A stretch of DNA of 64,000 nucleotides from Desulfovibrio sp. TomC (GCF_000801335.2 NZ_JSEH01000024.1:1-64000); one strand, 5' to 3'. Shown: positions 16,060 through 24,909, counted from the stretch's first letter. Notes: generated from the sequence alone by a model not told the origin. Program-made: numbers and translations.

Positions 16060-16275
16060 CTACATCCGGTTGAGCGGCACGTTGGCGTAGGCTTCGTCGA
16101 AATCGTCGTCGAGTTCGGCCGCGAACCGGGCCGGGTCGAAGCTGCCGCCGCAGCCCTGGCAGGTGAGCATCACCGCCAGGCAGGTGCGGTCGAAGGTGAG
16201 CGTGTGGCCGCAGGTCGGGCAGGCCACGCCCTTGGCCGTGGCCGGCTCGAACTTGATGCGCGAGAAAAAAGCCAT
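16060..16275 (-). CDS. Small double CxxC zinc-ribbon protein
   Basis: A 71-residue protein with two CxxC pairs, CPTCGH near residue 19 and CQGCGG near residue 39, forming a probable zinc ribbon, followed by an acidic tail (AAELDDDFDEAY). GGAGA precedes the ATG. It starts 9 bases after the stop of the HD-GYP gene on the same strand and probably shares its transcript. Function unknown; a nucleic-acid-binding or adaptor role would fit a stand-alone zinc ribbon. Confidence 0.72.
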   Translation of the reverse strand: MAFFSRIKFEPATAKGVACPTCGHTLTFDRTCLAVMLTCQGCGGSFDPARFAAELDDDFDEAYANVPLNRM

Positions 16276-16284
16276 GTCGTCTCC

Positions 16285-17268
16285 TTAAACCAGATTCGCG
16301 TCGCTTAAAATGAGCACCAGCTGCTTGAAAACGCCCATGTCGAAATGGCCCGACATCTCCTCGCGCATAAGGCGCAAGGCCTGAAACGGGGGCATGGCCG
16401 GGGCGTAGGAGCGGGTGGTGGTGAGGGCGTCGTAGACGTCGGCCACGCACAAGGCGCGCACATGGGCCGGGATAAGTTCGCCGGCCAGTCCGCCGGGATA
16501 GCCCGAGCCGTCCATGCGCTCGTGGTGCATGAGAATGCCCTGGGTGGCCATGGGCGTCAGGGCCACGTCCTGGCACAGGGCCACGCCCTTGGTCGGATGG
16601 GTGTTGATGACGACGCGCTCGTCCGGGGTCAGCGGCCCGGGCTTGGACAGAATCTCGATTGGAATGCGGGCTTTGCCGATGTCGTGCAGGAGCGCGCCGA
16701 TGCCGGCCTGAATCAGGGTGTATTCGTCGGCCTTTAAGGATTGCAGGATGGCGGCGGTGTAGACGAACACCTGCATACTGTGGGTATGCACCGAGTAGTC
16801 GTGGGAGAGCAGGGTGGCCATGCAGCGCAGGGATTCGTTGGAGGCCAGAAAATCCAGGGATTTCTCTATCAGCGAGGTGACGCGGGTGTATTCGCGCTTG
16901 CCCAGGCCCCGGGGGAGTTTCGTCTCGAAAACGTCCTGCACCACTGCTTCGGCCGTGGTGTAGAGCACCTTGGCCCGTTCCGGCACAGGAATGCTTGTAT
17001 TTGTCAGGATGCTCGGCAGGTGTTTTTCGATGTAATTGTTGAAATCCGGCCGTTGCTCCCCCCGGATGTAGACCTCGGTCACCCCGGCTTCGTGGAGCTT
17101 TTGCCGGTGGCGCTGGGTGAACTGCTCGTTTTCAGCGGCGTAGAGTACGAAACGCCCCGCCTGCCGGATGTAGACCCGGAAGCGCCCGAAGGCCTGGGGA
17201 AAGATCATCAGCGGGGAAATGGCGAAGTACTGTTCAATCGTGCTGTCTACCCTGGCCTTGCCCAACAT
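16285..17268 (-). CDS. HD-GYP domain phosphodiesterase (cyclic-di-GMP)
   Basis: A 327-residue protein with an N-terminal region of about 130 residues (DUF3391-like, with VYIRQAGRFVLYAAENEQFT) and a C-terminal HD-GYP domain. Visible catalytic features are the HD pair in ALLHDIGKARIP, HPTKGVAL, HHERMDGSGYPGGL (the GYP motif) and DVYDALTTTRSYAPA. HD-GYP enzymes hydrolyse cyclic di-GMP to GMP, affecting motility and biofilm. The ATG at 17268 has AAGGAGC upstream. It leads a minus-strand pair with the small zinc-ribbon gene. Confidence 0.92.
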   Translation of the reverse strand: MLGKARVDSTIEQYFAISPLMIFPQAFGRFRVYIRQAGRFVLYAAENEQFTQRHRQKLHEAGVTEVYIRGEQRPDFNNYIEKHLPSILTNTSIPVPERAKVLYTTAEAVVQDVFETKLPRGLGKREYTRVTSLIEKSLDFLASNESLRCMATLLSHDYSVHTHSMQVFVYTAAILQSLKADEYTLIQAGIGALLHDIGKARIPIEILSKPGPLTPDERVVINTHPTKGVALCQDVALTPMATQGILMHHERMDGSGYPGGLAGELIPAHVRALCVADVYDALTTTRSYAPAMPPFQALRLMREEMSGHFDMGVFKQLVLILSDANLV

Positions 17269-17341
17269 GCCGTCTGCTCCTTGATCACTGTCCGGTCGCG
17301 GCCCACGTTCGAGCCCTGAAAATACTTTCGACCGGTTTCGG

Positions 17342-18073
17342 TCAGACTTGAGACGGCAGAGCCGCTGCACGCGGTTGCGTCGGCGCGTCACGGCGCACCA
17401 GGGCGAGGCGGCCATCGTCCTGGCGGATCGCCTCCAGGTAGAAATCAAAGGCGTCCAGGGTCAGGCACAGGTCGAAATCGGCCTCGGGCACAATGGCCGT
17501 GTCGCCGAAAAAGATCTCGGCGCTGGCGGTCTTGCGCAGAAATTGGGGGATGACGGCAAAGGCGTTGGGCACGTCCTGGAGCAGATTGGCCAGATACATG
17601 CCGCACATCCGGTCTTCCGGGGCCGAGGCCAGCCCGGCCTTGCCCATGGCCACGACCGAGACCACCGGCGGGGCTGTGGCCAGGAGTTCGGCTGCCGTGG
17701 CCGCCATATTGACAAAGGAGCAGGTCAGGACGCGCTCGGCGCTGCCCATGGCGGCGACCAGGCCGCGCGTGCCGGCGCTGGTGGCGTGGACCAGGGTTCG
17801 GCCGGCCAGATCGGCGGCCGCCACCTCGCTTGGCGAATTCCCGAAATCAAAGCCTGCGGGCTTTAAGCACTGGCGTTCGCCGGCCAGCAGATAGTCGGGG
17901 TGCGCCGCTCGAAGGGCCAGGGCCTCTTCCACGCTGTCCACCGGCAAAATGCGCGTAGCGCCGCCGGCAAAGGCGTAGCAAGCCACCGAGCAGGCCCGAA
18001 ACACGTCGATGACCACGGCCACGCCCGAAGCCTCGGCCGCACCGGAAAGCAGTTCCAGCATCTTGATACGCAC
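17342..18073 (-). CDS. comB: 2-phosphosulfolactate phosphatase family protein (ComB-like)
   Basis: A 243-residue protein of the ComB family, which in methanogens dephosphorylates 2-phosphosulfolactate during coenzyme M synthesis and in bacteria may serve other 2-phospho acids. Family features include VAVVIDVFRACSVACYAFAGGA at residues 14-35, GERQC, FDFGNSP, and TSAGTRGLVAA followed by CSFVNMAATA. The start is the GTG at 18073, because GGAGGA lies 6 bases upstream and the protein then begins VRIKMLELL. There is no sign of other coenzyme M genes, so the physiological substrate in this organism is open. Confidence 0.85.
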   Translation of the reverse strand: MRIKMLELLSGAAEASGVAVVIDVFRACSVACYAFAGGATRILPVDSVEEALALRAAHPDYLLAGERQCLKPAGFDFGNSPSEVAAADLAGRTLVHATSAGTRGLVAAMGSAERVLTCSFVNMAATAAELLATAPPVVSVVAMGKAGLASAPEDRMCGMYLANLLQDVPNAFAVIPQFLRKTASAEIFFGDTAIVPEADFDLCLTLDAFDFYLEAIRQDDGRLALVRRDAPTQPRAAALPSQV

Positions 18074-18204
18074 GAAAATTCCTCCGCCTCCAAGCTGTAT
18101 CAGCGCCGGCCCGGTTTGAAAAGCGGCTCTACCCTGCCTTGCCGCCGGGGAAGTGAGGTTGTAAAGGAAGCAAAACAACCCCGCATCGGTCGGGAGCCGT
18201 CGCC

Positions 18205-18405
18205 ATGCCCAAAGCGCCCGAAGCATTCCCGCCGCTTTTGCCCGTCATCCCCGAGTACAAGCCCTGGCTTGACCGGGTGATCAAGGAAACCGCGGCCGAC
18301 GCCAAGATGGCCGACGCGGCCTTTGCCGCGCACCATGGGCCGCTGAGCGGTCCAACCAGTGTGCCGGAAACGTCGCGCGGGACCATTGCCGACGAAACGA
18401 CCTGA
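18205..18405 (+). CDS. Small hypothetical protein upstream of proB
   Basis: A 66-residue, proline- and alanine-rich open frame (MPKAPEAFPPLLPVIPEYKPW...) preceded by GGGAG at good spacing and ending 36 bases before proB on the same strand. Codon composition is chromosomal. No family recognised. It might be a small protein or a leader frame for proB; support is limited to the ribosome-binding site and placement. Confidence 0.42.
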   Translation: MPKAPEAFPPLLPVIPEYKPWLDRVIKETAADAKMADAAFAAHHGPLSGPTSVPETSRGTIADETT

Positions 18406-18441
18406 CCGGATGCGTCCGCATTGCTGCGAGAAGGAGGGCCG

Positions 18442-19593
18442 ATGGCCCAGTGCGACTGGCGTGAGAAACGCCGGCAAGTCATGTCCCAGGCCCGTCGGGT
18501 GGTCATCAAGGTCGGCAGCGCCGTCCTGGCCGGCCCGGACGGCGTCGAACTGGCCGTCATTGCCTCCCTGGCCCGCCAGATTTCCGATCTGGCCCAGGCC
18601 GGCTATCAGGTGCTGCTGGTCTCCAGCGGGGCCGTGGCCGCCGGCCGGGCCGTCCTTGGCGAACGCTACGATCCGACCTTCCTGCCCCATCGGCAGGCGG
18701 CTTCGGCCATTGGCCAAAGCCGCATCATGCACGCCTATGACCAGGAGTTCGCCCGCCATGGCCGCATCGCCGCCCAGGTGCTCCTGACCCGCGACGATCT
18801 GGACAACCGCGAGCGCTACCTGAATCTGCGCAATACCCTGTCCACGCTTTTTGATCTCGGCGCGGTGCCGGTGGTCAACGAAAACGACTCCGTGGCCATT
18901 TCCGAGCTGGTCTACGGCGACAACGACTGTCTGGCCGGCCTGCTGGTCGGCGCGGTCGGCGCGGAGCTGTTCGTCAACCTGACCTCGGCCAGGGGCGTTT
19001 TTGCCGAGAATCCCGACGACAATCCGGCGGCCGCGCCCATGGAGTGCATCGACAACATCGGCGAGCTCGACCTGGACGCCATGTGCGGGGCCAAGACCAC
19101 GCTTGGCACCGGCGGCATGTATTCCAAGCTCCTGTCGGCCCGGCGGGTGGCCCAGCTCGGCGTGCCGACGCTCATTCTCGCCGGCCGCGAAGAGGGGGCG
19201 CTGGCCCGGGGGCTGGCCGGCGAGGCCGTGGGCACCTTCGTGCTCTCGGGCTGCAAGGCCATCCCCCGGCGCAAGTTCTGGCTGGCCTACCACCACGAGC
19301 CGCAAGGGACGCTGACCGTGGACGACGGCGCGGCCCGGGCGCTTCGGGACAAGGGCAAAAGCCTGCTCCCGGCCGGCATCGTGGACGTGGCCGGTGATTT
19401 TCCGGTCGGGTCCATGGTCCGGGTGGCCACCGTGGCCGGCGACACCATCGGGGTCGGGCTTTCCAATTACGCCGCCGACGACGTGCGAAAGATCATGGGC
19501 CTAAAAAGTTCGCGCATTGCCCAGGTCCTGGGCGAGGCCGCCTACGCCGAAGCCGTGCACCGCGACAACCTGCTGCTCGATCCGGCCATCTGA
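18442..19593 (+). CDS. proB: Glutamate 5-kinase ProB
   Basis: A 383-residue protein catalysing the first step of proline synthesis, ATP-dependent phosphorylation of glutamate. The amino-acid-kinase domain shows VVIKVGSAVL near the N-terminus, LVSSGAVAAGR, VPVVNENDSVA and TLGTGGMYSKL. A C-terminal PUA domain follows from about residue 290 (GTLTVDDGAARALRDKGKSLLPAGI). Length equals standard two-domain ProB. AAGGAGG lies before the ATG at 18442; the longer frame from 18421 lacks this. No proA is adjacent. A hairpin repeat element follows the stop. Confidence 0.96.
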   Translation: MAQCDWREKRRQVMSQARRVVIKVGSAVLAGPDGVELAVIASLARQISDLAQAGYQVLLVSSGAVAAGRAVLGERYDPTFLPHRQAASAIGQSRIMHAYDQEFARHGRIAAQVLLTRDDLDNRERYLNLRNTLSTLFDLGAVPVVNENDSVAISELVYGDNDCLAGLLVGAVGAELFVNLTSARGVFAENPDDNPAAAPMECIDNIGELDLDAMCGAKTTLGTGGMYSKLLSARRVAQLGVPTLILAGREEGALARGLAGEAVGTFVLSGCKAIPRRKFWLAYHHEPQGTLTVDDGAARALRDKGKSLLPAGIVDVAGDFPVGSMVRVATVAGDTIGVGLSNYAADDVRKIMGLKSSRIAQVLGEAAYAEAVHRDNLLLDPAI

Positions 19594-19638
19594 CGGCGTG
19601 AACGGCGGGGGCGAAGGTGAAGGCGAAGGCGAGGGGAA

Positions 19639-19710
19639 AGCCTCCGGCGGCCGGGGCTTTGCCCCGGACCCCACCGGGGGGATGATCCCCCCGGACCCCC
19701 GCAACGGGAA
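19639..19710 (+). repeat. Compound hairpin element 3' of proB (copy E)
   Basis: After the proB stop and a GA-rich tract come GCCTCCGGCGGCC, a first stem GGGGCTTTGCCCC with GGACCCC, then a second stem GGGGGGATGATCCCCCC with GGACCCCC. Two variable stems share one core. Confidence 0.87.
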
Positions 19711-19823
19711 AAAAAAGGGGCGGCCGTGCCGCGACAGTGGACGGGAGCGGGAAAAGAAATTTCGGAGATCAGGGACCCCGTCGCCAGTGTGTTGGCGTGA
19801 CGGAGCGGCCAGGAGGGACGGAC

Positions 19824-20672
19824 ATGGAAGCCGAGGCAAAATGCCGGGAATGGGACGTGTTCGAGACCGACGGGCAATGCGCGGTCTGCGGCAAGAAAGC
19901 CGTGTTTGCCCCGATAAAGCCGGGGTTTAGCCTGCGCGAGACCCGCTGCTCCTCCTGCCGGGCCAGCCGGCGCACCCGGGATGTGGCCCGGGTGGTGGCC
20001 CAGTTGGCCGCCGGACCGGCGGTGCGGCGGTTGCCCGAGGCCCTGGCGGCCATGGCCGGCTGGCGGGTGTTCGAGGCCCAGGCCGCAGGTCCGCTCCATG
20101 ACAAGCTGCGCTGCCTGCCCGGCTATGTCTGCTCGGAATATCTGCCCGAAATGGTTGCCCCCGGGCAATGCACCCAGGCCGGGATTCGTTGCGAGGACCT
20201 GGAGCGACTGAGCTTTGTCGACGCCAGCTTCGATCTGGTCGTCACCCAGGACATTCTGGAACACGTGGCCGATCCCTGGCAGGCTTTTGACGAGCTGTGG
20301 CGCGTGCTGGCCCCGGGCGGCCGCCATGTCTTCACCGTGCCCATGCACGAGGGCCACGCCACCACCGTCCGGGTGCGCTACGACAAGGAAGGCCGGCGCG
20401 ACGTGCTGCCGCCGGTGCACCACGGCGACCCGGTGCGCCAGGGCGGATCACTGGTGGTCACGGATTTCGGCGACGACCTGCCAACGCTGCTCACCCGTCG
20501 CGGCCAGCCCACGCTGGTGGCCTCCCACGTGGCCTTCTATAAGCCCGCCGAGATGCCGGGCATCATCGAGGGCGACCTCTACGAGCAGTACGTCAAAGCC
20601 TGGAAAGCCGGCGAAAAGGCCGGATTTTTGCGCTACAATTCCGTGGTCTTCCTGACCGAAAAGCCGGCCTGA
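19824..20672 (+). CDS. SAM-dependent methyltransferase with N-terminal zinc-binding motif
   Basis: A 282-residue protein. The N-terminus has two CxxC pairs (CAVCGKK and CSSCRAS), likely a zinc ribbon. A class I methyltransferase core follows, with LSFVDASFDLVVTQDILEHVADPWQAFDELWRVLAPGG as post-motif I and motif II, typical of Methyltransf_11. Motif I is weak, so the SAM site is degenerate compared with well-studied members. Proteins of this layout often sit in glycan or cell-surface clusters; here neighbours give no hint. The start at 19824 follows AGGAGG. Confidence 0.82.
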   Translation: MEAEAKCREWDVFETDGQCAVCGKKAVFAPIKPGFSLRETRCSSCRASRRTRDVARVVAQLAAGPAVRRLPEALAAMAGWRVFEAQAAGPLHDKLRCLPGYVCSEYLPEMVAPGQCTQAGIRCEDLERLSFVDASFDLVVTQDILEHVADPWQAFDELWRVLAPGGRHVFTVPMHEGHATTVRVRYDKEGRRDVLPPVHHGDPVRQGGSLVVTDFGDDLPTLLTRRGQPTLVASHVAFYKPAEMPGIIEGDLYEQYVKAWKAGEKAGFLRYNSVVFLTEKPA

Positions 20673-20690
20673 CCGGGTCGGGCTTTTTTT
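20661..20690 (+). terminator. Rho-independent terminator after the methyltransferase
   Basis: A G/C-rich hairpin AAGCCGGCC...GGGTCGGGCTT overlapping the stop codon region and followed by seven T. Confidence 0.7.
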
Positions 20691-20887
20691 GCCAGAAAAG
20701 GTCTTTCACGGGCAATAAAATCTATTGCCATGTATTTGGTGGGCCATTATTCTGCTGGAGAATACCAGGAGGCGTCAGGAAGGAGTACCCTCTCTCTCCC
20801 ACCCGGCCGGAGAAGGCTCGGCCGTGCGGCGGCCTGAACCGGCCCAGCCCGCGTCTGCGGAGCGTCGGACATCCGAAGGAGGCGTCT

Positions 20888-21748
20888 ATGTTTCATTTCG
20901 GAAGCCGTTCCCTCAAGGCCCTGGCCACCTGCCATCCGGCCTTGCAGGCCGTGGCCCACAAGGCCATCGCCGTCACCCCCGTCGATTTTATCGTCACCGA
21001 AGGATTCAGAGGCAGGGAGGCCCAGGAGGAGGCCTATGCCAATGGCTTTTCCAAGGCCAGATGGGGTAAGTCACCCCACAACCACGAACCGTCATTGGCT
21101 CTCGACGTGGTCCCCTATCCCGTGGATTGGGACGACGTGGCCAAGTTCAAGGCCATCGCCGCCGCCTTCAAGCAGGCCGCCGGGGAACTCGGCGTCGTCC
21201 TGCGCTGGGGCGGCGACTTCAAGTCAATCCTGGACACCCCCCACTTCGAGATCGACGCGCCGGCGAACGACAAATGGACAGAGGCTCCGGCCGCTTCCCT
21301 GGACAACGCGGTAACCGCGTCCCTGGGAACCCGGGCTGATTTGGTCGGTCTGGCCGATGCCGAGCTGCTGGCCCGGGTCATTTGGGGCGAATGTCGCGGC
21401 ATAAACGCCGACGAGGCCCGGGCCATCGCCCATGTGGTGGTCAACCGGGCGAACACGCCGTGCTGGTGGGGCAAAACGGTCAAGGAGTGCTGCCTCAAGG
21501 CCAAGCAGTTTTCATGTCTCAACGAAGGGGACCCGAATCTGGCGAAGATTTTGGCCGGAGATTTCCGGGACGGGTCGTGGTCGAACTGTCTGGCCGAGGC
21601 CGGCGACGCCCTGGCCGGGGTGAGTCCGGACCCGACCGGGGGCGCGGTCTGCTACCATGCCTCGGCGATGGACCCCTATCCCTCGTGGGCGCAGGAGATG
21701 ATCTTCACCGTGCCCATCGGCAGCCATCGTTTCTACCGGGAACGCTAA
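20888..21748 (+). CDS. M15 peptidase - SleB hydrolase fusion (cell-wall hydrolase)
   Basis: A 286-residue two-domain protein. Residues 1-125 resemble M15-type L-alanyl-D-glutamate endopeptidases of phage endolysins: EGFRGREAQEEAYANGFSK, then SPHNHEPSLALDVVPYPVDW (zinc ligands H and D) and TPHFEI (third ligand H). Residues 150-286 resemble the SleB/CwlJ hydrolase domain (Hydrolase_2): LLARVIWGECRG, ARAIAHVVVNRANT and AVCYHAS. It would cut both peptide and glycan parts of peptidoglycan. There is no signal peptide, as in endolysins released by a holin, and no phage genes are nearby. AAGGAGG precedes the ATG. Confidence 0.85.
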   Translation: MFHFGSRSLKALATCHPALQAVAHKAIAVTPVDFIVTEGFRGREAQEEAYANGFSKARWGKSPHNHEPSLALDVVPYPVDWDDVAKFKAIAAAFKQAAGELGVVLRWGGDFKSILDTPHFEIDAPANDKWTEAPAASLDNAVTASLGTRADLVGLADAELLARVIWGECRGINADEARAIAHVVVNRANTPCWWGKTVKECCLKAKQFSCLNEGDPNLAKILAGDFRDGSWSNCLAEAGDALAGVSPDPTGGAVCYHASAMDPYPSWAQEMIFTVPIGSHRFYRER

Positions 21749-21833
21749 GCCGCGCCGTCGGGGCCAAGGCCTTGCGGCAGCAGTATGTTCAGAGAGACAA
21801 GGGGCAACAGGCGGCGAAGTCTTAGGCCATGCT

Positions 21834-21863
21834 CCCGGCAACCGGCAGCCGCCGGTTGCCGGG
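21834..21863 (+). terminator. 13-bp hairpin between convergent genes
   Basis: Perfect stem CCCGGCAACCGGC / GCCGGTTGCCGGG with loop AGCC, between the convergent lysin-like and cyclic-nucleotide-binding genes. There is no direct T-run, though TTAAAAAAG follows. Confidence 0.55.
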
Positions 21864-21869
21864 GCAGCC

Positions 21870-22403
21870 TTAAAAAAGACTCAGTCCCATCTCGCCGCCG
21901 CGCGCGGCGCATTCTTCGGCGTGGGCGGTTAAAAACGCCTCTTCCCAGTGAAAGATGTGTTCCACCACGTTGCCAAGGATCTTGGGCAGGATGTTCGGGA
22001 AGCGCTCGGCGGTCTTGAGGAATTTTTCCTTGGTCAGGGTCAGGCACTCGACCGGCGTGGCCGCCCGCACCGTGTAGACGGCCTTGGTGGCCGCCAGCAG
22101 GCCCAGGCCGCCGAAGAAATAGGTCTGGCCGCGCCGCAGCATCGGGGTTTCGCAGTCGCTGGTCTGGCGCACCACGTCCACCTCGCCGCACAGCACGTAA
22201 CAGCAGCGGTCCATGGCCTCCCCCTGCTCGCACAGGGCTTCGCCCAGGGCAAACGTCTCCACCGTGGACAGATAGGCCAGGACCTTGACCACATCGAGCG
22301 GCACGCCGTTAAACAGCGGCAGTTCGCGCAGGACTTCCAGGTAGTCGTTGAATCCGCAGGCCTTGGGGCTATGCCCGCCCTGCTGCTCCGTAGACAAGCT
22401 CAT
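21870..22403 (-). CDS. Cyclic nucleotide-binding domain protein
   Basis: A 177-residue protein consisting mainly of a CRP-like cyclic-nucleotide-binding domain: LRELPLFNGVPLDVVKVLAYLS, GEALCEQGEAMDRCCYVLCGEVDVVRQ, RRGQTYFFGGLGLLAA and VECLTLTKEKFLKTAERFP. No DNA-binding helix-turn-helix follows, so it is not a classical CRP regulator. The ATG at 22403 lies inside the end of the ABC transporter gene (35-base overlap), giving tight translational coupling. It may sense a nucleotide or act as a regulatory subunit for the transporter; this is inference. Confidence 0.85.
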   Translation of the reverse strand: MSLSTEQQGGHSPKACGFNDYLEVLRELPLFNGVPLDVVKVLAYLSTVETFALGEALCEQGEAMDRCCYVLCGEVDVVRQTSDCETPMLRRGQTYFFGGLGLLAATKAVYTVRAATPVECLTLTKEKFLKTAERFPNILPKILGNVVEHIFHWEEAFLTAHAEECAARGGEMGLSLF

Positions 22404-24909
22404 AGAGCATCCCCTTTTTTTCCATAAGGCCGGCATAGGAACCGACTTCGACGATGCGGCCGGCCTTCATGACCGCCACCTTGTCATAATTCTTGATGGT
22501 GTCCAGGCGGTGGACCACGGCGATGACCGTGGAGCGGCCCCGCCATTTGGTTTCCAGCAGATTTTGGATGCGCGACTGGGAGGCGTTGTCCAGGGCGGCG
22601 GTGGCCTCGTCGAGAATAAGGACCGGCGGCTCCTTGAGAAAGGCCCGGGCCAGGGCCACTTTCTGGCGTTGGCCGCCGGAAAGCCGGTCGCCCATGGACC
22701 CGACCTGGAAGTCCAGGCCGATCTCCAGCACCCGTTCCAGCATGTCTTCTTCGATCAACAGGCTGACGATGGTCTTCTGGATCTGGTCGAGGACCTTGGG
22801 GCTGGTGGTCTTTAAGCGGCCAAAAAGAATGTTGTCCATGACGGTCATGGAATAGAGGTAGTCGTCGCGCCGGAAAAAAGTCACCGCCCCGGGCATGTCC
22901 GTGGTCACGCGCTCGGCGAACATGGCCCGGCCCTGGAGCAGCAGGCCCTCCAGGATGTGGGACAGGCCGACAATGGTATGGCGGCCCGGGGTGAAGCGCA
23001 GGGCCAGGGTCAGAAGCAGCCGTTCGTCCTCGGTAGCCAGCTTGTGCAGCCGCACCCGGGCCAGCCGGCCGGCCAGTTCGCGGTAGGCGTCGAACTCGTC
23101 CATGGTGATGGGCGACTGCTCAAAGAAGGTCGCGTCCGGGGAGGGCACGTCTTTTAAGATATCCACGGTGCGGGTGGCCAGTTCCGCGCCGGTCTGCATG
23201 AGCAGCATTTTGAGGCCCGCGTCGTGGAGGAAGGCGATGAAGAAGGGATTGGCCGGCAGGTTTTCCGGGGTCAGGGCTTCGTGGGCGGGGGTGCCGAAGA
23301 TGATGTTTTCCGCCACGCTGCTGTAGTAGAGGTATTGGGTCGGATCGAAAAACTCCACCCACTCGGCCAGGGATTCGGCATGGCCGGCGTGGTAGGCCTC
23401 GCGCACCCGGACCACCTTTTTGACCAGATTTTCCTTGCGTCCTTCCTTGAAGACCGAATTGAGGGCAAAGCGCAGGATGTCGGCAAAAAGCCCGACCTGC
23501 TGCACTCCGGCGATGATTTCGTCCAGGCTCGGCAGCCCGTCCTCGCCGGCAACGCCATGGGCCTCGCGCCGGGCGTTTATGGAATAGAGCAGGTTGTCCT
23601 TGATGGTGCCTTCGAAAATGAACGGATGCTGGGACACGATGCCCATGTTGTCGGCAATGTCGGACTTGGGCAGGGTGTCGATGTCGTTGCCGTCAAAGGT
23701 GGCCGTGCCGGCGTTGTATTTGAGAATCTGGCACAGGCAAAGGGCCAGGGTGGACTTGCCCGAGCCGGAAAAGCCGACCAGGGCCACCAGTTCCCCGGGC
23801 GCGATGTCCAGAGACACGCCCTTTAAGAGCTGGATGCCGCCCGGCACTTCCAGGACCAGATCCTTGGCCGCAAGCGCCCCGGTCAGGGCCAGGGGGGGCC
23901 TGGGGTCTGCGGGTTCGGCGGAAAATTCCGGGTCGCCCTGGAAATATTCCATGATCCGGGTGTAGCTGACCGAGGCGTCCTGGTAGGTCTGGTAGAAGTC
24001 CATCAGTTCTTTCCAGGGGTCGTAGAGCTTTTCGTTGGCTGAGAGGAAGGCGACCAGGGCGCCGAGGTCGAAGCGGCCGTTGATGGCCAGATAGCCGCCG
24101 ACCAGAAAGAGCACGAAGGGGCCGAGATTCTGGAAAAAGTTGTTGGAGACCTTGATGGCGAACTTGTACAGGTTCCAGATCACCCGGACCTTGAAGAGCT
24201 TGTCGGCCATGACGCCGAAACGGGAATTTTCCAGGCGGAAGCTGGCGTTGCCGTGGACCTCGTGGATGCCGGAAATGGTTTCGCCGATCAGCGTCGAGAG
24301 CTTGCGCCCGGTGTCCACCCGCTGCTTGTTGGCTGCGTTGGCGCGTTTTTGCAAGGCCGGGATGACAATGATGGCAATGGGATAGAGCGCCATGCTGATC
24401 ACGGCCATGAGCGGATTGAGATAGAAGAGGTAGGCGGCAAAGGCGAGCAGGGTGAGCAGGTTGGTGACCGGCACGGCAATGGCCTGGCCGACGAACTCGC
24501 CGGTGTTGGCCACCTCGGTCATAAGCGAGGTCACCACCATGCCGGGCGAGGCCTGGCGGAAAAACGACATGGGCAGGGTCAGGATGTGGGCGTAGAGCTT
24601 CTTGCGCAGATCGGTGAGCGACTGCTGGCCGATATAGTTCTGCAGGGCGTTTATGGCGAGTTTGAGGCCTGAGGCCGACACCACGCAGGCCAGATAGTAG
24701 CCGCAGTAGGTGAGCAGCAGATCAACGCGCTTGAGCGATATGGCCTGGTTGATGATCTTTTTCTGCATCTCCAGCGGCAACACGCGCACCGCCACCGTGA
24801 CCACGATGATGATGAGCAGGATGCCCTGCAACTTCAGGTTGCTGGTCCACACCCAGGAAAACATGGACCGCTTGTAGATGGCGTCGGGGATGTCGGGGCG
24901 AAGCTTCAT
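22369..24909 (-). CDS. ABC exporter with an atypical, expanded nucleotide-binding domain
   Basis: An 846-residue half-exporter. Residues 15-300 form the six-helix ABC membrane domain. Walker A is GFSGSGKST at 379-387 and the Q-loop GIVSQHP follows at 423-429, but the signature LSGGQRQKVALARA starts only at 743, with Walker B VLILDEATAALD (763-774) and the switch His at 800. Q-loop to signature is thus about 315 residues instead of about 60. The insert contains two more copies of the post-Q-loop pattern (VAENIIFG near 531, VMDNILFG near 689), as if parts of the domain had been repeated. It is coupled to the downstream cyclic-nucleotide-binding gene. The substrate is unknown; ABCB/lipid-A-exporter-like membrane domain. 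Confidence 0.88.
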   Translation of the reverse strand: MKLRPDIPDAIYKRSMFSWVWTSNLKLQGILLIIIVVTVAVRVLPLEMQKKIINQAISLKRVDLLLTYCGYYLACVVSASGLKLAINALQNYIGQQSLTDLRKKLYAHILTLPMSFFRQASPGMVVTSLMTEVANTGEFVGQAIAVPVTNLLTLLAFAAYLFYLNPLMAVISMALYPIAIIVIPALQKRANAANKQRVDTGRKLSTLIGETISGIHEVHGNASFRLENSRFGVMADKLFKVRVIWNLYKFAIKVSNNFFQNLGPFVLFLVGGYLAINGRFDLGALVAFLSANEKLYDPWKELMDFYQTYQDASVSYTRIMEYFQGDPEFSAEPADPRPPLALTGALAAKDLVLEVPGGIQLLKGVSLDIAPGELVALVGFSGSGKSTLALCLCQILKYNAGTATFDGNDIDTLPKSDIADNMGIVSQHPFIFEGTIKDNLLYSINARREAHGVAGEDGLPSLDEIIAGVQQVGLFADILRFALNSVFKEGRKENLVKKVVRVREAYHAGHAESLAEWVEFFDPTQYLYYSSVAENIIFGTPAHEALTPENLPANPFFIAFLHDAGLKMLLMQTGAELATRTVDILKDVPSPDATFFEQSPITMDEFDAYRELAGRLARVRLHKLATEDERLLLTLALRFTPGRHTIVGLSHILEGLLLQGRAMFAERVTTDMPGAVTFFRRDDYLYSMTVMDNILFGRLKTTSPKVLDQIQKTIVSLLIEEDMLERVLEIGLDFQVGSMGDRLSGGQRQKVALARAFLKEPPVLILDEATAALDNASQSRIQNLLETKWRGRSTVIAVVHRLDTIKNYDKVAVMKAGRIVEVGSYAGLMEKKGMLYELVYGAAGRA

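Noticed and set aside
18100-19305. 401-residue minus-strand open frame
   Set aside because: Antisense to proB, which has full kinase and PUA motifs.
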